Shown: positions 42,369 to 51,787 of the stretch, piece after piece
Numbering within the stretch: the first letter of the stretch is position 1
How the letters are laid out: the number at the start of each line of letters is the position of its first letter
Source of the DNA: Parundibacterium terreum
Lineage (GTDB): Bacteria; Pseudomonadota; Gammaproteobacteria; Burkholderiales; Burkholderiaceae_D
Assembly: GCF_014636315.1 (NCBI RefSeq)
Contig: NZ_BMED01000001.1
Span: 935,941-999,940 of the forward strand
Direction of reading: 5' to 3'
Length of the DNA stretch: 64,000 bases
The notes under the pieces: generated by a model
The model's input: the letters and a program-made list of their open reading frames with translations, nothing else
Databases searched by the model: none
What the model was told of the DNA's origin: nothing
Translations under genes and position numbers: made by a program

Positions 42369-43571
42369 ATGACTGAATCCAGCGCCATTAATAGACTTGC
42401 GATTGCCCCTACGCTGGAAGCCGATAACTACCGCGCCAAGCGCACTTGTGAAGACCTCTACAAGCGCGCACTGATAGGGCCTATCTTTTATCTGCTGGGC
42501 TGCGCATTGATCCTGGCGATCGCCGGCTACCAGCGCCAATGGCCGCTGCTGTCCGCATTGCCGATTGTAGCGTTCCTGCTGCTATGGGTGCTGCGCTACC
42601 GGCACCGCGCGCCTGTGCCCGGCTCCCCCACAGAAAAATACGCACATTGGAAACGCCGCCAGTGGTTGCTGCTGCACCTGGGCTCCATGGTCTGGGGGGC
42701 CGTGCCGGCCATCGTCGGCTGGCTCGAAGGCAGCCCGGACAGTGCGGTGATGGTGGCCGTCATTTCTACCGTCGCTTTTGGCACGGCCGCCAGCCAGGCC
42801 TTTGCGATGCATCCGCCGCAGGCCCGTATCACAATGCTGGCGCTGATGATGCCGACTGCCATCGTTTATGTATCGCCCCGGCTGGACCTGGCCTCCACCG
42901 GCATCACGCTGTTTATCTATACCTTTTACCTGATGGCCAACCTGAAGCGCTCTGCCAATGAATATGCGCAGCAGGTGGAAACCGAGATCGACCTGATCAG
43001 CAGCCGCGCCGAAGTGGCTAGAGTATCGCTGACCGATGCGCTGACCAATTTGCCGAACCGGCTAAGTTATGAGCGCGCCTGGGCCCACACCTGGCACCTG
43101 GCGGTGCGCCAGCGTGAAACCCTAGGCCTGCTGGTGCTGGATCTGGATCACTTCAAACAGATCAACGACAAATACGGCCACCTGGGCGGCGACGCCTGCC
43201 TGCGGCATTTTGCCGATCTGCTCAGTCTGCATGTGCGGCGCGACAGCGACATCATTGCGCGCATAGGCGGGGAAGAATTTGTGGTGATCTTGCCGGCCAC
43301 GACAGAGGATGATGCCTCCGCGATGGCGGAGCAACTGCGCACCGCGCTGATGGAAACGCCTTGCCGTTACGAAGATGCAGAGATCAGCATGACGGTCAGC
43401 GTGGGCGTGGGCATAGTGAACCTGGATGCCGACGCCGATCCGGCGGCCACCTTCAGCCGCGTGGATCTGGCCTGCTACGATGCCAAGGGCGCCGGACGCA
43501 ATTGCGTGATGGCTGCCAAGCCTATTTTGCCGGCTCGAAATTTACGACAAGGCCACGCGACGTTGCCATAA
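42369..43571 (+). CDS. Membrane GGDEF diguanylate cyclase
   Basis: A 400-residue inner-membrane enzyme that makes c-di-GMP from two GTP. About six membrane helices fill residues 35-190 (a MASE-like sensor), then the catalytic GGDEF domain (about 215-385) with DALTNLPNRLSYER, DLDHFKQINDKYGH, the A-site GGEEF at 300-304 and the I-site RDSD five residues before it, so it should be product-inhibited. No EAL domain. It is a candidate source of signal for the c-di-GMP riboswitch at 17047. Its 3' end overlaps the convergent DUF1439 gene by 50 bases. Confidence 0.95.
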   Translation: MTESSAINRLAIAPTLEADNYRAKRTCEDLYKRALIGPIFYLLGCALILAIAGYQRQWPLLSALPIVAFLLLWVLRYRHRAPVPGSPTEKYAHWKRRQWLLLHLGSMVWGAVPAIVGWLEGSPDSAVMVAVISTVAFGTAASQAFAMHPPQARITMLALMMPTAIVYVSPRLDLASTGITLFIYTFYLMANLKRSANEYAQQVETEIDLISSRAEVARVSLTDALTNLPNRLSYERAWAHTWHLAVRQRETLGLLVLDLDHFKQINDKYGHLGGDACLRHFADLLSLHVRRDSDIIARIGGEEFVVILPATTEDDASAMAEQLRTALMETPCRYEDAEISMTVSVGVGIVNLDADADPAATFSRVDLACYDAKGAGRNCVMAAKPILPARNLRQGHATLP

Positions 43572-44124
43572 TGGCGGTGGGCACAAACTGCACGCCGGCG
43601 ATGCGCAAGTCTTCCGGGCGGAAGTTATACAGCGGCACATCCTTGATCATCTGATCCGCCACCAGATTGGCAACCAGTTTGAACTGGCGCTGCTTCTCTT
43701 CATCCATGCCGTTAATGGTGACTGTATCCACATGCGCATCGCGGATGTAGACTGCATTGCGCACATTGTCTATCGCCAAGCGGCCGGACATCGCGACATT
43801 GCCGTTCCAGGATTGGCGGATAAACGGCGGCGCCACGCTCACATCCAGCGACAGCGCTACCCGGTTGCTATCCGGCAGCATCGTCAGTTGCGGGTGCGTC
43901 AATTGCACATCCAGCAGCGCCATCGCCTTGTTGTTAAGCGGGAAGCGGCGGTCCAGTCCTTCTTGCAGGCGGGTGAGCGGCACATCCAGTTGGCGCGGGC
44001 CTATCAGCGCGGCGCAGGAAGCCAGCAGGCCGCAGGCAACCACTGGCAGCAGCAATTTTTTAGCCATACTCAACCAGGAGCGGCCGGTTGGAGCATTTGT
44101 TATTTGCATTACTTGTGTGTTCAT
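43522..44124 (-). CDS. DUF1439 (YceB-like) lipoprotein
   Basis: A protein of 200 residues (or 181 from ATG 44067, MAKKLLLPVVACGLLASC). Lipobox LLASC. The body fits DUF1439: RLQEGLDRRFPLNN, LTHPQLTMLPDSNRVALSLD, GRLAIDNVRNAVYIRDAHVD and FRPEDLRIAGVQFVPTAI. YceB-like proteins have a tubular lipid-binding (SMP-like) fold and sit in the outer-membrane periplasmic face; the role is unknown. The 3' end overlaps the GGDEF gene on the opposite strand. The start is uncertain because neither ATG has a good Shine-Dalgarno. Confidence 0.88.
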   Translation of the reverse strand: MNTQVMQITNAPTGRSWLSMAKKLLLPVVACGLLASCAALIGPRQLDVPLTRLQEGLDRRFPLNNKAMALLDVQLTHPQLTMLPDSNRVALSLDVSVAPPFIRQSWNGNVAMSGRLAIDNVRNAVYIRDAHVDTVTINGMDEEKQRQFKLVANLVADQMIKDVPLYNFRPEDLRIAGVQFVPTAIMATSRGLVVNFEPAK

Positions 44125-44172
44125 TAAGTTTGCCGGACAGGTGCCGGAAAATAGGCAAAAAGAGCGCCCATT

Positions 44173-44922
44173 TTAAGGCAGATCGCATAAAACCACAGCC
44201 TCTTCGCCCTCTGCAGCTTGCCGGACAATGTCACCGGCGGGATTGACGATGCAAGTGCAGCCGTATGACATTTTCCCGGCATACTCCCCCACCACATCGG
44301 ATGAAATGACCCAGCAGCCGGTATCCAGCGCACGCTGGCGCAGATTATCTACGCTTTGCCCGCGCCATTTGTCCGCAGTGGCGGGCAGCAGCATATTATT
44401 TAGCGGATAGCACAGCAGGCCCGCCCCCTGCCCGCTCAGCCTGAGCGCCGGAACCGCAAAATTGGCGTCATTGCAGATATTGATGCCGAAGCGCCGGCTT
44501 TCCAGCTCAAATATCGGATAGGCCTCGCCGGCGGAAAAAGCCGCTTCATTCGGATGCGTCTTTGCGTAGTGGCCAATTAAACGGCCCTGGTGGATGACGG
44601 CCGCCGTGTTGTATAAAGCCGCCGCAGAATCTGCACGGCGCAGCTCTGAAAGACCCAGCACCAGCATAGTCTTGAAAGGGGCCAGCCTGCGCAAGATGGT
44701 CGCCAAGGCTTCGCCGTCCAGCTCCAGCGCCCGGCGCATCACGGTCTCGCGATCGCTTGCATAGCCCTGCAGATAGCACTCGGGGAATACCGCAAGCTGC
44801 ACGCCCTGCGCATCGCACCAGGCCAGATCAGCCTGCAGGCGCTGCACGATGCCGTCCACGTCATCAAACAGCGGCCGACGCTGAAAGGAAGCGATTCGCA
44901 GACTTGGACTGGGGCTTTGCAT
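44173..44922 (-). CDS. Carbon-nitrogen hydrolase (nitrilase superfamily amidase)
   Basis: A 249-residue cytoplasmic amidohydrolase. The catalytic triad is visible as E48 (AVFPECYLQGY), K121 (GHYAKTHPNEA) and C150 (FGINICNDANFAVPAL). Such enzymes hydrolyse amides, carbamoyl compounds or nitriles; the substrate is not apparent. It is transcribed alone, 48 bases upstream of the DUF1439 gene on the same strand and possibly in one transcript with it. Confidence 0.93.
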   Translation of the reverse strand: MQSPSPSLRIASFQRRPLFDDVDGIVQRLQADLAWCDAQGVQLAVFPECYLQGYASDRETVMRRALELDGEALATILRRLAPFKTMLVLGLSELRRADSAAALYNTAAVIHQGRLIGHYAKTHPNEAAFSAGEAYPIFELESRRFGINICNDANFAVPALRLSGQGAGLLCYPLNNMLLPATADKWRGQSVDNLRQRALDTGCWVISSDVVGEYAGKMSYGCTCIVNPAGDIVRQAAEGEEAVVLCDLP

Positions 44923-45043
44923 GCAGCCGGTACCGGGAAGTTGATCAATACCGCATCATAACAAAAGCTTGCAAATCAATTAATGGAAATGGGATTTATG
45001 TACAATTTTTATACAAAACTTACAACACGGCTGCCGCGCAAGC

Positions 45044-46291
45044 TCAGACCTTGGCTCTAGGCCGCTCCACTTCCAGGCGGTGTGCCGCAATCGTCATTGC
45101 CACATCCATCGCCAGCGCAATCGCAATGGCCGCCGCGCCAATCACAAACATCAGTTGATGGTTGCCGCCGCTGTGGCTGAACAGGTAGGAATACATATAC
45201 GCCGACACGGCCTGAAACAAGGCAAACACTGTCGTCGCGTGGCTCCAGGCAAGGCTTTGGCCAGCATGGTCGCCAGGCAGCAGATCATGCAGACGCCCCA
45301 GCACCAGCGGCGGGATGGCCGGCGGGAACATGCCGATGAGCAGGCTGGCAACGACCAGCAAAGCCGCATTGCCGCTGACCGCGCACAACAGCATTACCAC
45401 GACCTGCAAGGCCAGGATGCTGCGCAGCGCGGGGCCAAACTTGATGCGGTCGGCGATGAAGCCATACAGGATGGGTCCAACAGTGGCGCCAACGCCGTAC
45501 AAGATCCAGTAGACCGAACCCACATGCGCGCCGCGACCCAGGCCGCGGGCGATGAAGTCCACCAAAAACAGCAGCATAGGCACCAGCCCGGCAGCCATCA
45601 ACCCGTATTCCACGTACAGCAATTTCAAACCAAAACCCTGCTTATGGCTATGTGCCGCTTCCGGCGCTGCAACAGCCGCTGGAGCAGGCGCGGGGGAAGC
45701 TGCCGGCCAGCCAAACCAGCTAATGCCGGTCAGTATGACGGACAAGGCGCCCAGCCCCATCCAGGTCTGGCGCAAACCCATTTCCAGCAGCAGCGGAATC
45801 ACCGTGCCCGAGGCGGCAACACCCAGCCCTGCGCCCATGAAGATGGCGCCGCTAGCCAGGCCACGGCGCGCCAGCGGCACATGTGGCAATACCGTTGCCG
45901 CTACCAGCACCATGATCACGCCGCCACCTACGCCGGACAAAAAGCGCCAGCTAAAGAACCACCAGGAAGACAGCGGAAACGCACAGCCGAAGAAAGCCAG
46001 GCTGGTGATCACCATCATCCACTGCAGCACGGCACGGTTGCCGAAGCGCCTGCCTATTGGCCGCCCCAGCAGCGCCCCCGCCAGGTAGCCGGCCAGATTG
46101 GCCGCGCCGAGATAAACCACATCGGCAGCGCTGAACCAGTGCGCCTCGATCAGCGGCGGTATCAGCGGCGAATATGCAAAGCGCGCCAGGCCTATGCCGA
46201 CAAAGCTGGCGCACAGGCCGGCGATGACCGCAGCCCAGGGGATGGCAGCAGGCGCCTGCCCGGCCTCGCTGTGAAGAGTTTCAGTTTTCAT
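45044..46291 (-). CDS. MFS transporter, YbfB/YjiJ family
   Basis: A 415-residue inner-membrane transporter with 12 predicted helices and a His-containing loop (EAAHSHKQGF) in the middle. The first helix ends with GIGLARFAYSPLIPPLIEAH, the signature of YbfB/YjiJ proteins. The substrate is unknown; a divergent TetR regulator and two palindromic operators suggest induction by a small molecule, probably export. ATG 46291 with AAGGAA is preferred to 46309. Confidence 0.93.
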   Translation of the reverse strand: MKTETLHSEAGQAPAAIPWAAVIAGLCASFVGIGLARFAYSPLIPPLIEAHWFSAADVVYLGAANLAGYLAGALLGRPIGRRFGNRAVLQWMMVITSLAFFGCAFPLSSWWFFSWRFLSGVGGGVIMVLVAATVLPHVPLARRGLASGAIFMGAGLGVAASGTVIPLLLEMGLRQTWMGLGALSVILTGISWFGWPAASPAPAPAAVAAPEAAHSHKQGFGLKLLYVEYGLMAAGLVPMLLFLVDFIARGLGRGAHVGSVYWILYGVGATVGPILYGFIADRIKFGPALRSILALQVVVMLLCAVSGNAALLVVASLLIGMFPPAIPPLVLGRLHDLLPGDHAGQSLAWSHATTVFALFQAVSAYMYSYLFSHSGGNHQLMFVIGAAAIAIALAMDVAMTIAAHRLEVERPRAKV

Positions 46292-46366
46292 ACTATTCCT
46301 TCCAACCATGATCTTTTAGCATTAATTTGCTTGTTGCGCTGGAGTGCATCAATCTTAGCCACAATC

Positions 46367-46419
46367 TTTGACACACTCGTCAAACATCATCTTAATCGTG
46401 TTTGACATCTGTGTCAAAC
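46367..46419. promoter_or_regulatory. Two palindromic operators in the MFS/TetR divergent promoter
   Basis: TTTGACACACTCGTCAAA (46367-46384) and GTTTGACATCTGTGTCAAAC (46400-46419) share the half-site TTTGACA and the 7-4-7 layout, 34 bases apart centre to centre. They lie within the gap between the divergent start codons and are likely bound by the TetR protein encoded next. Confidence 0.8.
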
Positions 46420-46438
46420 ATGTGATTTAATCCCGGAC

Positions 46439-47017
46439 ATGGCTGGAATACGACAATTCGATGAGGGTGTGGCACTGGACCGTGCGCTGGAAGTCTTTTG
46501 GAAAAAAGGCTATGGTCCCACGTCCATGCAAGACCTGGCGGCAGCAACCGGCGTGCAGCGCGGCTCCCTGTATAACGCTTACCGCGACAAGGAGTCGCTG
46601 TTCCTGCAAGTCTTTGACAGATACAAGAGCAGGCGGCTGGCCGAGGCCCGCGCTGCGCTGGATAAACCCGATATCGAAGATGCGCTGCGCTCCTACTTTG
46701 ATGTCACCATCACCTCGATGACCGAGGGCAGCCCCGCGCGCGGCTGCCTGACGACCAGGACCGCCACCGACACTACTGCCGATGCCGACGAGATCCATGC
46801 GCAATTGAAGAGCATGGTCGACGGCTTGCAGCAGGAGCTCAACATCCGCCTGTCCACGCCGGAAGCCCTGTCCCGGCTCAGCCTGCCGCCGGCAGAAGCC
46901 GCGCGGCTGCTCATCACGCTGACACGCGGCATCGTGATCATGGAAAGCATCTATCACGATACGGCCAGCTTGCGGGCCACGGTGGAAGCAATGATCAAAG
47001 TGCTGCTGGCAAAATAA
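46439..47017 (+). CDS. TetR family transcriptional regulator
   Basis: A 192-residue repressor-type protein. The N-terminal helix-turn-helix (LDRALEVFWKKGYGPTSMQD then LAAATGVQRGSLYNAYRDKE) is followed by a ligand-binding helical domain with C (ARGCLTT), close to the AcuR/NemR-type TetR_C family. It probably represses the divergent MFS gene and itself through the two palindromes immediately upstream. A terminator follows at once. Confidence 0.93.
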   Translation: MAGIRQFDEGVALDRALEVFWKKGYGPTSMQDLAAATGVQRGSLYNAYRDKESLFLQVFDRYKSRRLAEARAALDKPDIEDALRSYFDVTITSMTEGSPARGCLTTRTATDTTADADEIHAQLKSMVDGLQQELNIRLSTPEALSRLSLPPAEAARLLITLTRGIVIMESIYHDTASLRATVEAMIKVLLAK

Positions 47018-47050
47018 AACCGGCCCAGGCAAACACCTGAACCGGTTTTA
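47017..47050 (+). terminator. Intrinsic terminator of the TetR gene
   Basis: AAAACCGG...CCGGTTTT with an inner AGG...CCT pair. It directly follows the stop codon, and the convergent efflux gene ends 38 bases further on. Confidence 0.75.
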
Positions 47051-47087
47051 GACAAACTTCCTTCACTTCCTTTACTAACTTACTAAC

Positions 47088-48578
47088 TCACTTCGGCTGC
47101 GGCACCAGGCTGGCCTGGGCATTCGCCACGACCAGGCCGGGACTGGCATCCCAGCCACCGCCCAGCGTGCGTATCAGCGCCACCGTGGTCACAGCCTGGC
47201 TGCCGCGCAACTGCACCGCGCTACGTTCCACCGTGGTCAGATTGCGCTGCGCCTCCAGCAGATCCAGGTAGCCGATGCGCCCGGCCTCGTACAGCATCTG
47301 GGCCAAGGCGGCAGAGCGCCGCGCGGAAAGTACTGCATCATCCGTTTGCTGCGCCTGCCCTGCCAGAATACGCAGGCCGGCCAGATTGTCTTCCACCTCT
47401 GCAAACGCAACCAGCACGCGCTGGCGATAGCCGGCAACAGATTCTTCCAGTGCTGCCTCGCTGCGTGCAATATTGTTCTTATTGCGTCCGCCGTCGATGA
47501 TAGGCGCAGACAACAGGGCGCCCAACAACCAGGAGCGGCTGCTCCATTTGAAGATGTCTGCCACACTGCCGCCCTCCCCGCCTGCCGACGCATTCAGCGA
47601 CAAGGCAGGAAACATGGCCGAGCGTGCAACACCGATACGTGCATTGGATGCCTCCATCGCCCTTTGCGCATTGACGATATCAGGGCGGCGTTCCAGCAGC
47701 GAGGACGGCAGCCCGGCCGGAATGACAGGCAGGAAAGCAATATCATTCAGCGGATTGGTGCTTGCCGTAAAATCTGCAGCCGGCTTGCCCAGCAAGACCG
47801 CCAGCGCGTGCTCGTTGGTCGTGCGCTGCTGCTGCAGGCCTATGGCTTCGGCACGCGACGTGGACAGCTCGGTCTTGGCGCGCGACAGGTCAAACTCGCC
47901 GATATCGCCCAGGTCGTAGCGGCGCTGGTTTACATGCACGCTTTTTTCGCGCAGGCTGACTGTCTCGTTCAGCGTGGCCAGCTCGGCATCGGTTTCACGC
48001 AAACGGAAATAGGTCTGCGCCACGTCAGCCTGCAAGGACAGCAGCACGGAACGATAGGTCGCTTCGCTGGCAGCAGCATCGGCATTGGCCGCGCTGACAT
48101 TCGACGATACCCGGCCGAATAAATCCACCTCATAGCTCGCCGTCAGATGGGCCTGGTAGCCGGTTGCCGGGGCACTGGGCACGCCTGCCACCGGGGCAGC
48201 CTGGCTACGTGAAGCTCCGGCTTTGACACCGATTTGCGGAATGCGATCAGCTTCGGCAATGCCTGCGATGAAACGCGCCTGCTTCAGGCGTGCTGCCGCC
48301 TGCGCCAGGTTGGCATTGTTTTTGGTCGCTTCCTGGATCAGCCGGGTCAGCTCGGCATCCTTGAAGGCCAGCCACCACTCACCACGCGGTTCAGCCTCGG
48401 CCGCCCTGGCCTGTTTCCATTGCGTGCCGTCTTCACCGGTCAGCACTTTTGCGGCTTCCTTGTAGGCCTGCGGCACAGCGATGTCGGGCTGCTTGAATTG
48501 CGGTGCCGCACAGGCCGACAATGCCAGCGCCACCATCAGGGATGCCGCAGTGCGCTTGGCGATAGTATTGGTATTCAT
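47088..48578 (-). CDS. RND efflux outer-membrane lipoprotein (OprM/NodT family)
   Basis: A 496-residue trimeric outer-membrane channel of a tripartite pump. Lipobox LSAC (ALALSACAAPQFKQP), then two repeated OEP domains rich in coiled-coil (ARLKQARFIAGIAEADRIPQ ... VFAEVEDNLAGLR). ATG 48578 follows GGAAGGAA. It is the last of three genes (adaptor, pump, channel). The start is one base past the stop of the pump gene. Substrates cannot be deduced. Confidence 0.95.
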   Translation of the reverse strand: MNTNTIAKRTAASLMVALALSACAAPQFKQPDIAVPQAYKEAAKVLTGEDGTQWKQARAAEAEPRGEWWLAFKDAELTRLIQEATKNNANLAQAAARLKQARFIAGIAEADRIPQIGVKAGASRSQAAPVAGVPSAPATGYQAHLTASYEVDLFGRVSSNVSAANADAAASEATYRSVLLSLQADVAQTYFRLRETDAELATLNETVSLREKSVHVNQRRYDLGDIGEFDLSRAKTELSTSRAEAIGLQQQRTTNEHALAVLLGKPAADFTASTNPLNDIAFLPVIPAGLPSSLLERRPDIVNAQRAMEASNARIGVARSAMFPALSLNASAGGEGGSVADIFKWSSRSWLLGALLSAPIIDGGRNKNNIARSEAALEESVAGYRQRVLVAFAEVEDNLAGLRILAGQAQQTDDAVLSARRSAALAQMLYEAGRIGYLDLLEAQRNLTTVERSAVQLRGSQAVTTVALIRTLGGGWDASPGLVVANAQASLVPQPK

Positions 48579-48579
48579 A

Positions 48580-51500
48580 TTAATGTTTTCCTTCCAAAGC
48601 ATGGACTGCAGGAACAACAGGTGCGGGAATAACTGTCGCTGCAACTTTCTTGCGCTCCAGCTTTTTGGCCAGCGTGCGCATCAGCACATAAAACACCGGT
48701 GTCAGGAACAGGCCGAAGAAGGTCACGCCCAGCATGCCGCCGAACACCGCAACACCCATCGCATGGCGCATCTCAGAACCGGGACCGTGCGAGAACACCA
48801 GCGGCACCACGCCCATGATGAAAGCGATAGAGGTCATCAGGATAGGACGCAGACGCAGACGGGATGATTCCAGCGCCGCTTCCACGATGGTGCGGCCATG
48901 GTCTTCCAGCTCGCGGGCAAATTCCACAATCAGAATCGCATTCTTGGACGCCAGCCCCACCAACACAAACAAGGCAATCTGCGTGAACACATTGTTGTCG
49001 CCGCCGGTCAGCTTCACGCCGATCAACGCACACAATATGGACATAGGCACGATCAAGATAACGGCCAACGGCAAGGTCCAGCTTTCATACTGCGCAGCCA
49101 GCACCAGGAACACCAGCAGCACGCACAACGGGAACACGTAGAACATGGTATTGCCGGCCAGGATGTCCTGATAGGTCAGGTCCGTCCATTCGTAAGTGAT
49201 ACCCCTTGGCAGCACTTCCTTGGCGAGCTTCTCCAGTGCGGCCTGGGCCTGGCCGGAAGAATAACCAGGAGCGGGACCACCGTTCAGTTCCGCAGCAACA
49301 TAGTTGTTGTAGCGCTGCACGCGGTCAGGACCATAGCTGTCGCTGATGCGCATCAGCGATGACAAAGGAATCATCTCGCCCTTGTTGCTGCGTACTTTCA
49401 GGTTGGCGATATCTTCCGCATGGGTACGGTACGGCGCATCGGCCTGGACACGGACCTGGTAGGTGCGGCCAAACTGGTTGAAATCGTTCACATACAAGGA
49501 GCCCAGATTGACTTGCAGCGTCTGATAGATCGTGGCCAGCGGTATGTCCAATTGCTTGGCCTTGTCGCGGTCTATGTCGGCATACAGTTGCGGCACGTTG
49601 ATCTGGTAGCTGGAGAACACACCTGCCAGCTCAGGCGCCTTACGCGCTTTGGCCTGCAGTTCCTGGGTTGCCTTGTACAGGGCGTCATAACCCAGCGCGC
49701 TACGGTCTTCCAGCATCAGCTTGAAGCCGCCCAGCGTACCGAGGCCGCTGACAGGTGGCGGCGGCACCACCAGCACGAAGGCATCTTCAATCGATGACAT
49801 GCGTTTATTCAACTCACCGGCGATAGCCATCCCGGACAAGGATTTGCTGCCGCGGGCATCAAAATCGTCCAGGCCGCTGAACTGGATACCTGCACTAGGC
49901 GAAGCAGTAAACGCATTGACAGACAAGCCGGGGAATTGCACGGCGGTACGCACGCCCGGAGTATCGGCAGCAATCTTACCCATGCGGTGCAGGATGGCGT
50001 CGGTACGGTCCAGCGTAGCAGCATCAGGCAACTGCGCGATATCGATCAGGTAGCCTTTGTCTTGCAGCGGTACGAAACCAGCCGGCACCAGCTTGAACAT
50101 CAAGCCTGCACAAACGGCCAGCAGTGCATACACCACAACCGAAGTCGTCTTGCGGCGCAACGTGCCCTTGACACCATTCTCATAACGCACCGAAGAGCGG
50201 CCGAAGAAGCGATTGAACGCAGCAAAGAAGCGGCCAAACAGCTTGTCGATGATGCGGGTAACAGCATCTTTTGGTGCATCATGCGGTTTTAGCAGAGTTG
50301 CGGACAGGGCCGGAGCCAAGGTCAGCGAGCTGAAAGCGGAAATTACGGTAGAGATAGCAATGGTCAGCGCAAACTGCTTGTAGAACTGGCCGGACAGGCC
50401 TGGTACAAAAGCGATAGGCACGAACACTGCGCACAACACCAGTGCAATCGCAATGATGGGGCCACTGACTTCTTTCATCGCCTGCACGGTCGCGTCGCGG
50501 GGAGACAGGCCGTTTGAGATATTACGTTCCACGTTTTCCACTACCACAATGGCGTCATCGACGACAATACCGATCGCCAACACCAGGCCAAACAACGACA
50601 AGGTGTTGATGGAGAAGCCGAAGCCCAGCATTACGGCGAAGGTGCCGACCACGGATACAGGCACCGCCAGCAAGGGGATCAGCGAAGCGCGCCAGGTTTG
50701 CAGGAACACGATCACCACCAGCACGACCAGCAGTATCGCCTCAAACAGCGTATGGATCACAGCAACGATGGATTCATGCACAAACTGCGTCGTGTCATAC
50801 ACGATGCTGTATTGCAAGCCGGGCGGGAAATCTTTTTTCAGTTCTTCCATGCGGGCACGCACGTCGGCAGACAATTGCAGTGCATTGGCGTTAGGTGCTT
50901 CAAAGATGATGATGCCGACCGCCTGCTTATTATCCAGGCGGGAGCGCAAATTGTAGGCGTCTGCGCCCAGTTCTATGCGGGACACGTCGCGCAAGCGGGT
51001 CAATGCGCCGTCTGCGTTGGTGCGCACGATGATATTGCCGAACTGTTCCGTCGTCTGCAAACGGCCCTGGGTGCTGACGTTCAACTGAAACTCGGTACCC
51101 TTGGTCGGCGAAGCGCCGATAGCGCCGCCTGCCACCTGCACGTTTTGCTCGCGGATGGCGTTGGTGACGTCGGCGGTAGTCAGGTTGCGGGCGGCAATCT
51201 TGACTGGGTCCAGCCAGATGCGCATCGCGTAGTCGCCGGAGCCGTTCAGGTTGACCTGGCCCATGCCGGGTATGCGGTCAAGCTGGTCCTTGATGTTAAG
51301 CAGTGCATAGTTACGCAGGTACTGGTCATCATATTTGCCGTCAGGCGAAGTCAGATGCACGACCATGGTCAGGCTGGGGGACGACTTGATGGTCGTCACG
51401 CCGATCTGGCGCACTTCATCGGGCAGGCGCGGCAAGGCGCGCTGCACACGGTTCTGCACGTCAGTCTCGGCCTGCGATACCTTGGTACCGATCTTGAAGG

Positions 51501-51783
51501 TGACAGTCAGCAGCAGGTTGCCGTCCGACGTAGATTGCGAAGACATGTACAGCATATTGTCCACGCCGTTGATCTGCTGCTCCAGCGGCGTGGCCACGGT
51601 TTCGGCAATCACCTTGGGATTGGCACCCGGGTATTGTGCCCGCACGACGACAGAAGGCGGCACCACGTCAGGGTATTCGGATACCGGCAACTGCGTGATC
51701 GCAATCAGGCCGCCAACGAAGATAAGAATGGACAAGACCGCCGCAAAGATGGGCTTGTCGATAAAAAAGCGTGAGAAGTTCAT
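48580..51783 (-). CDS. RND multidrug efflux pump, HAE1 (AcrB/MexB-like)
   Basis: A 1067-residue inner-membrane proton/drug antiporter with 12 helices and two large periplasmic loops. The proton-relay aspartates are in GIVVDDAIVVVENVERN, the trimer and docking segments are intact, and LVGLASKNAILIVEFARELE in TM10-11 carries the conserved lysine. Full length, no break. It is the pump component between the adaptor and the outer-membrane channel genes. Confidence 0.97.
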   Translation of the reverse strand: MNFSRFFIDKPIFAAVLSILIFVGGLIAITQLPVSEYPDVVPPSVVVRAQYPGANPKVIAETVATPLEQQINGVDNMLYMSSQSTSDGNLLLTVTFKIGTKVSQAETDVQNRVQRALPRLPDEVRQIGVTTIKSSPSLTMVVHLTSPDGKYDDQYLRNYALLNIKDQLDRIPGMGQVNLNGSGDYAMRIWLDPVKIAARNLTTADVTNAIREQNVQVAGGAIGASPTKGTEFQLNVSTQGRLQTTEQFGNIIVRTNADGALTRLRDVSRIELGADAYNLRSRLDNKQAVGIIIFEAPNANALQLSADVRARMEELKKDFPPGLQYSIVYDTTQFVHESIVAVIHTLFEAILLVVLVVIVFLQTWRASLIPLLAVPVSVVGTFAVMLGFGFSINTLSLFGLVLAIGIVVDDAIVVVENVERNISNGLSPRDATVQAMKEVSGPIIAIALVLCAVFVPIAFVPGLSGQFYKQFALTIAISTVISAFSSLTLAPALSATLLKPHDAPKDAVTRIIDKLFGRFFAAFNRFFGRSSVRYENGVKGTLRRKTTSVVVYALLAVCAGLMFKLVPAGFVPLQDKGYLIDIAQLPDAATLDRTDAILHRMGKIAADTPGVRTAVQFPGLSVNAFTASPSAGIQFSGLDDFDARGSKSLSGMAIAGELNKRMSSIEDAFVLVVPPPPVSGLGTLGGFKLMLEDRSALGYDALYKATQELQAKARKAPELAGVFSSYQINVPQLYADIDRDKAKQLDIPLATIYQTLQVNLGSLYVNDFNQFGRTYQVRVQADAPYRTHAEDIANLKVRSNKGEMIPLSSLMRISDSYGPDRVQRYNNYVAAELNGGPAPGYSSGQAQAALEKLAKEVLPRGITYEWTDLTYQDILAGNTMFYVFPLCVLLVFLVLAAQYESWTLPLAVILIVPMSILCALIGVKLTGGDNNVFTQIALFVLVGLASKNAILIVEFARELEDHGRTIVEAALESSRLRLRPILMTSIAFIMGVVPLVFSHGPGSEMRHAMGVAVFGGMLGVTFFGLFLTPVFYVLMRTLAKKLERKKVAATVIPAPVVPAVHALEGKH

Positions 51784-51787
51784 GGCA

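Noticed and set aside
45080-46405. Long plus-strand frame (about 440 codons) opposite the MFS gene
   Set aside because: His/Gln/Arg-rich text without domains; the minus strand encodes a clear 12-helix transporter with a Shine-Dalgarno sequence.
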